NCBI GenBank assembly: GCA_905250025.1
Contig: CAJNOJ010000177.1
Location: 1-64,000 of the forward strand
Length of the DNA: 64,000 nucleotides
Direction of reading: 5' to 3'
Source: Adineta ricciae
Lineage: Eukaryota > Rotifera > Eurotatoria > Adinetida > Adinetidae
The position numbers and the translations under genes are program-made. The notes below the pieces were generated by a model. It saw only the letters and a list, made by a program, of their open reading frames with translations, ran no database searches and was not told the DNA's origin. Shown in pieces: positions 62,042-64,000 of the stretch; position 1 is the stretch's first letter, and every line of letters starts with the position of its first letter.

Positions 62042-62752
62042 ATGCTAATTCTCGGTTTGACAGGTGGCATAGCCACTGGTAAGACGGCAGCAAGTGAATA
62101 TTTCAAGACGCAAGGCATTCCAATCGTTGATGCCGATAAAATTGCTCGTCTTGTTGTTGAACCTGATCAACCAGCTTACAATCTAGTTTTAAAGCATTTC
62201 GGTCATATGAACATTCTCGAATCGAATAGTCGGAGAATCGATCGGAAACGTTTAGGCGAGATTATCTTCGGTAATGATCAGTTGCGTAGACAACTAAATC
62301 AATGTACACATGGTTTTATTCGTCGGGAAGCACTCAAACAAATAATCGAACATTTCTTTCAATTCCATTCTTTGATTATTTGGGATGTACCGCTGTTATT
62401 CGAAGTTGGTCTTGATAGATATCTATCGCATACATTAGTGATTTGTTGCGATGAATCGTTGCAATTAGAACGTTTGAAACGACGCGACAATATTCAAGAT
62501 GACCAACAAGCATTACAACGTATAAATGCACAAATGAATATAAAGGAAAAATGCCGACGAGCGCGTTATGTTATCGATAATAGTGATACGAAGGATGTTT
62601 TACACAAGCGATTGCAAGCGTTTTTGTCAACAATCCAACCGAGTCAAATGTCTACAATAGCATGGTTTGTTGCACTTTTCATACCTTTATCTGTTGTTTA
62701 TGGGATTCTTCGCTTGTGGGATTTATATGATCGAAGAAGTAATCAACAATAA
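62042..62752 (+). CDS. DCAKD: dephospho-CoA kinase (DCAKD type)
   Basis: A single-exon gene of 236 residues. The Walker A loop GLTGGIATGKT is at about 5-15. It is followed by the CoaE-type IPIVDADKIARLVVEP, LGEIIF, THGFIRREA, the substrate block WDVPLLFEVGL, and LKRRDN with RINAQM of the lid. A hydrophobic C-terminal segment (about 205-225, WFVALFIPLSVVYGILRLW) matches the membrane anchor of animal DCAKD and is missing from bacterial CoaE. It phosphorylates the ribose 3'-OH of dephospho-CoA, the last step of CoA synthesis. The start is the ATG at 62042, preceded by a TCATAG acceptor-like site. Confidence 0.92.
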   Translation: MLILGLTGGIATGKTAASEYFKTQGIPIVDADKIARLVVEPDQPAYNLVLKHFGHMNILESNSRRIDRKRLGEIIFGNDQLRRQLNQCTHGFIRREALKQIIEHFFQFHSLIIWDVPLLFEVGLDRYLSHTLVICCDESLQLERLKRRDNIQDDQQALQRINAQMNIKEKCRRARYVIDNSDTKDVLHKRLQAFLSTIQPSQMSTIAWFVALFIPLSVVYGILRLWDLYDRRSNQQ

Positions 62753-62869
62753 ATTGTGATTGGCGCTTTTGATTTGAATTGAGAATAGAAATCAAAATAA
62801 TATTTCGTTTCATTGTCTCGAATTCTATTCATGTATACTTATTCTTCACTTGTAAACAAACTTTTTTTA

Positions 62870-62875
62870 AATAAA
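62870..62875 (+). terminator. AATAAA poly(A) signal of the DCAKD gene
   Basis: This AATAAA lies 14 bases before the acceptor-like ATCGATCAG that abuts the next ATG. It fits a trans-spliced gene pair. Confidence 0.45.
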
Positions 62876-62889
62876 AAATTATCGATCAG

Positions 62890-63744
62890 ATGAAAACAGT
62901 TCATCGTTCGAAACGTACTCGATTATCCTATCGAAGGCATCATCGCCGCCACCAGCAGGATCAACAAGTTCCCAAGTATATCACCAATGATGATGATGAT
63001 GAATCTGATGGTGAGCGTGAAATACTCCAGCAAAAAGCGGTTGCACGAAGTAACAAAAATGCCAATCAAATGCCTCTTGCATTGTTCAACGCAATTTCAA
63101 ATTTACCAGTTGAAAATAAACCGCACGAAACTCATCCATCTTCGTCTGACCAATCGTTTTTATATCTTTACTCTATAAATAGTCTACCAAAGCCAACTGC
63201 TGTCTCCGATGATTTGACTCCATTGACACACACAGCAACAAATACAACTGCTCTGACTGTTTTGACATGTAGTAACAGTAAACTAACCGAAACAGTGAAA
63301 ATCGATCTAACTGACTTAACAAGTACGGACACACTGGACATTTCAGATCGTGACCATTCGTTATCACTTAATCGAAAACGATCAGCAGTAGACATAAATA
63401 ACAAAATACCAATATGTGACACTGACACAAGTATGAAATCAGTGGTGTTTTCTAAGATGAATTCATTAGACGATCAATTATCCTACCAGAAGCACACATC
63501 ATGTTTTGCTCTTCCCGGTATTGAAAATACAGACTCCATGACAATGGGTATATCAACAATACAACAAAATATATCATTACCAACAACAATTAATACTAAT
63601 GTAAACACTTATCAACGCCCACCAATGAGATGGAATCCATCTCGATGGTCCTTGCAAAATATGACAAGCAACTTTAAACTACTCATTGGTTGTTCGTCAT
63701 TAAGTTTAATTGCTGGAATCGCAATTCTTATTATAATATTATAA
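62890..63744 (+). CDS. hypothetical tail-anchored protein, 284 aa
   Basis: An intronless ORF of 284 codons starting at an ATG directly after GATCAG. The N-terminus is strongly basic (RSKRTRLSYRRHHRRH), then an acidic patch (DDDDESDGE), a long Ser/Thr/Asn-rich disordered middle, and a single hydrophobic helix at the extreme C-terminus (about 265-284, ending IAILIIIL). The layout is that of a tail-anchored membrane protein with a large cytosolic part. No family is recognised. It lies 137 bp after the DCAKD stop on the same strand. Confidence 0.65.
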   Translation: MKTVHRSKRTRLSYRRHHRRHQQDQQVPKYITNDDDDESDGEREILQQKAVARSNKNANQMPLALFNAISNLPVENKPHETHPSSSDQSFLYLYSINSLPKPTAVSDDLTPLTHTATNTTALTVLTCSNSKLTETVKIDLTDLTSTDTLDISDRDHSLSLNRKRSAVDINNKIPICDTDTSMKSVVFSKMNSLDDQLSYQKHTSCFALPGIENTDSMTMGISTIQQNISLPTTINTNVNTYQRPPMRWNPSRWSLQNMTSNFKLLIGCSSLSLIAGIAILIIIL

Positions 63745-64000
63745 ATCAGAAACGCTGAAAACAAGGGATTTGGGTTTTAGCTCTAAGCATGAGATTTGTT
63801 TTCGACAAGTTCTATTTTCTAGATTGTTTACAATATATATAATTAGATAGAAGTTCAGTTGATTAATATAAAGTGGAAATCATCAAGACATATTCCTCTA
63901 ACATTTTCATAGTTAATCTGATGTCAATCGAACGAAACCAATCAAAATCATATTGTTCTTTTAGTTCTTGAAAGTAATCACAGTTATTTGACTAATAAAT
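63745..64000. other. window end, no gene seen
   Basis: A/T-rich sequence, presumably the 3' UTR of the preceding gene. No ORF or structured element was seen. Confidence 0.4.

Overview
This window looks like nuclear DNA of a small-genome invertebrate animal, most plausibly a bdelloid rotifer (Adineta/Rotaria type). That is inference. The sequence is AT-rich. Its genes are clearly metazoan (SoxC-type HMG factor, aminergic receptor, SELENOO, SKAP-like adaptor, ATP7, TGS1). Nearly all introns are 45-65 bp GT-AG introns. Many start codons sit directly behind an isolated pyrimidine-rich ...CAG/TAG, as expected for spliced-leader trans-splicing. No transposons, CRISPR arrays, tRNA or rRNA genes were seen. 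I rebuilt 25 gene models by hand. All spliced models keep an open frame, and exon phases were checked by arithmetic.

Layout. 0.8-3 kb: a beta-rich, aerolysin-like protein (+) and a small unknown gene (-). 4.5-9.6 kb: purple acid phosphatase, ribosomal protein eS26, PPCDC and a family-31 glycosyltransferase, all (+). 10.6-17.3 kb: a copper block of ATP7-type Cu-ATPase (+), CTR1 copper importer (+) and ATOX1 copper chaperone (-). 17.6-20.2 kb: a decayed LRRC34 fragment and then the intact LRRC34-like gene. 20.2-21.6 kb: SKAP-like adaptor (-). 22.1-27.1 kb: UBA3, a syntaxin-6-like SNARE and TGS1, tightly packed on one strand and probably an operon. 27.5-32.8 kb (-): SoxC-like factor, an unknown coiled-coil/propeller-like protein and adenylate kinase 3. 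33.2-36.9 kb: an unrecognised 23-exon coiled-coil protein. 38.4-45.6 kb: a decaying orphan GPCR, a 4-kb gene-free stretch and an alpha1-adrenergic/octopamine-like receptor. 46.1-48.9 kb (-): SELENOO, whose last exon carries an in-frame TGA for selenocysteine. 49.2-51.9 kb: TEX10/IPI1. 51.9-56 kb: gene-poor, with two single-N assembly joins each flanked by a 221-bp duplicate. 56-63.7 kb: a RhoGEF, ribosomal protein SA (uS2), PITP, dephospho-CoA kinase and a tail-anchored unknown.

The two most striking observations are biological. First, the whole core animal copper route (importer, chaperone, exporting ATPase) lies within 6.7 kb; these genes are unlinked in vertebrates. Second, SELENOO keeps its C-terminal UGA and has a perfect hairpin 10 nt after it, plus a 10-nt micro-exon. 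Two steps of coenzyme A synthesis (PPCDC and dephospho-CoA kinase) are also present, about 54 kb apart.
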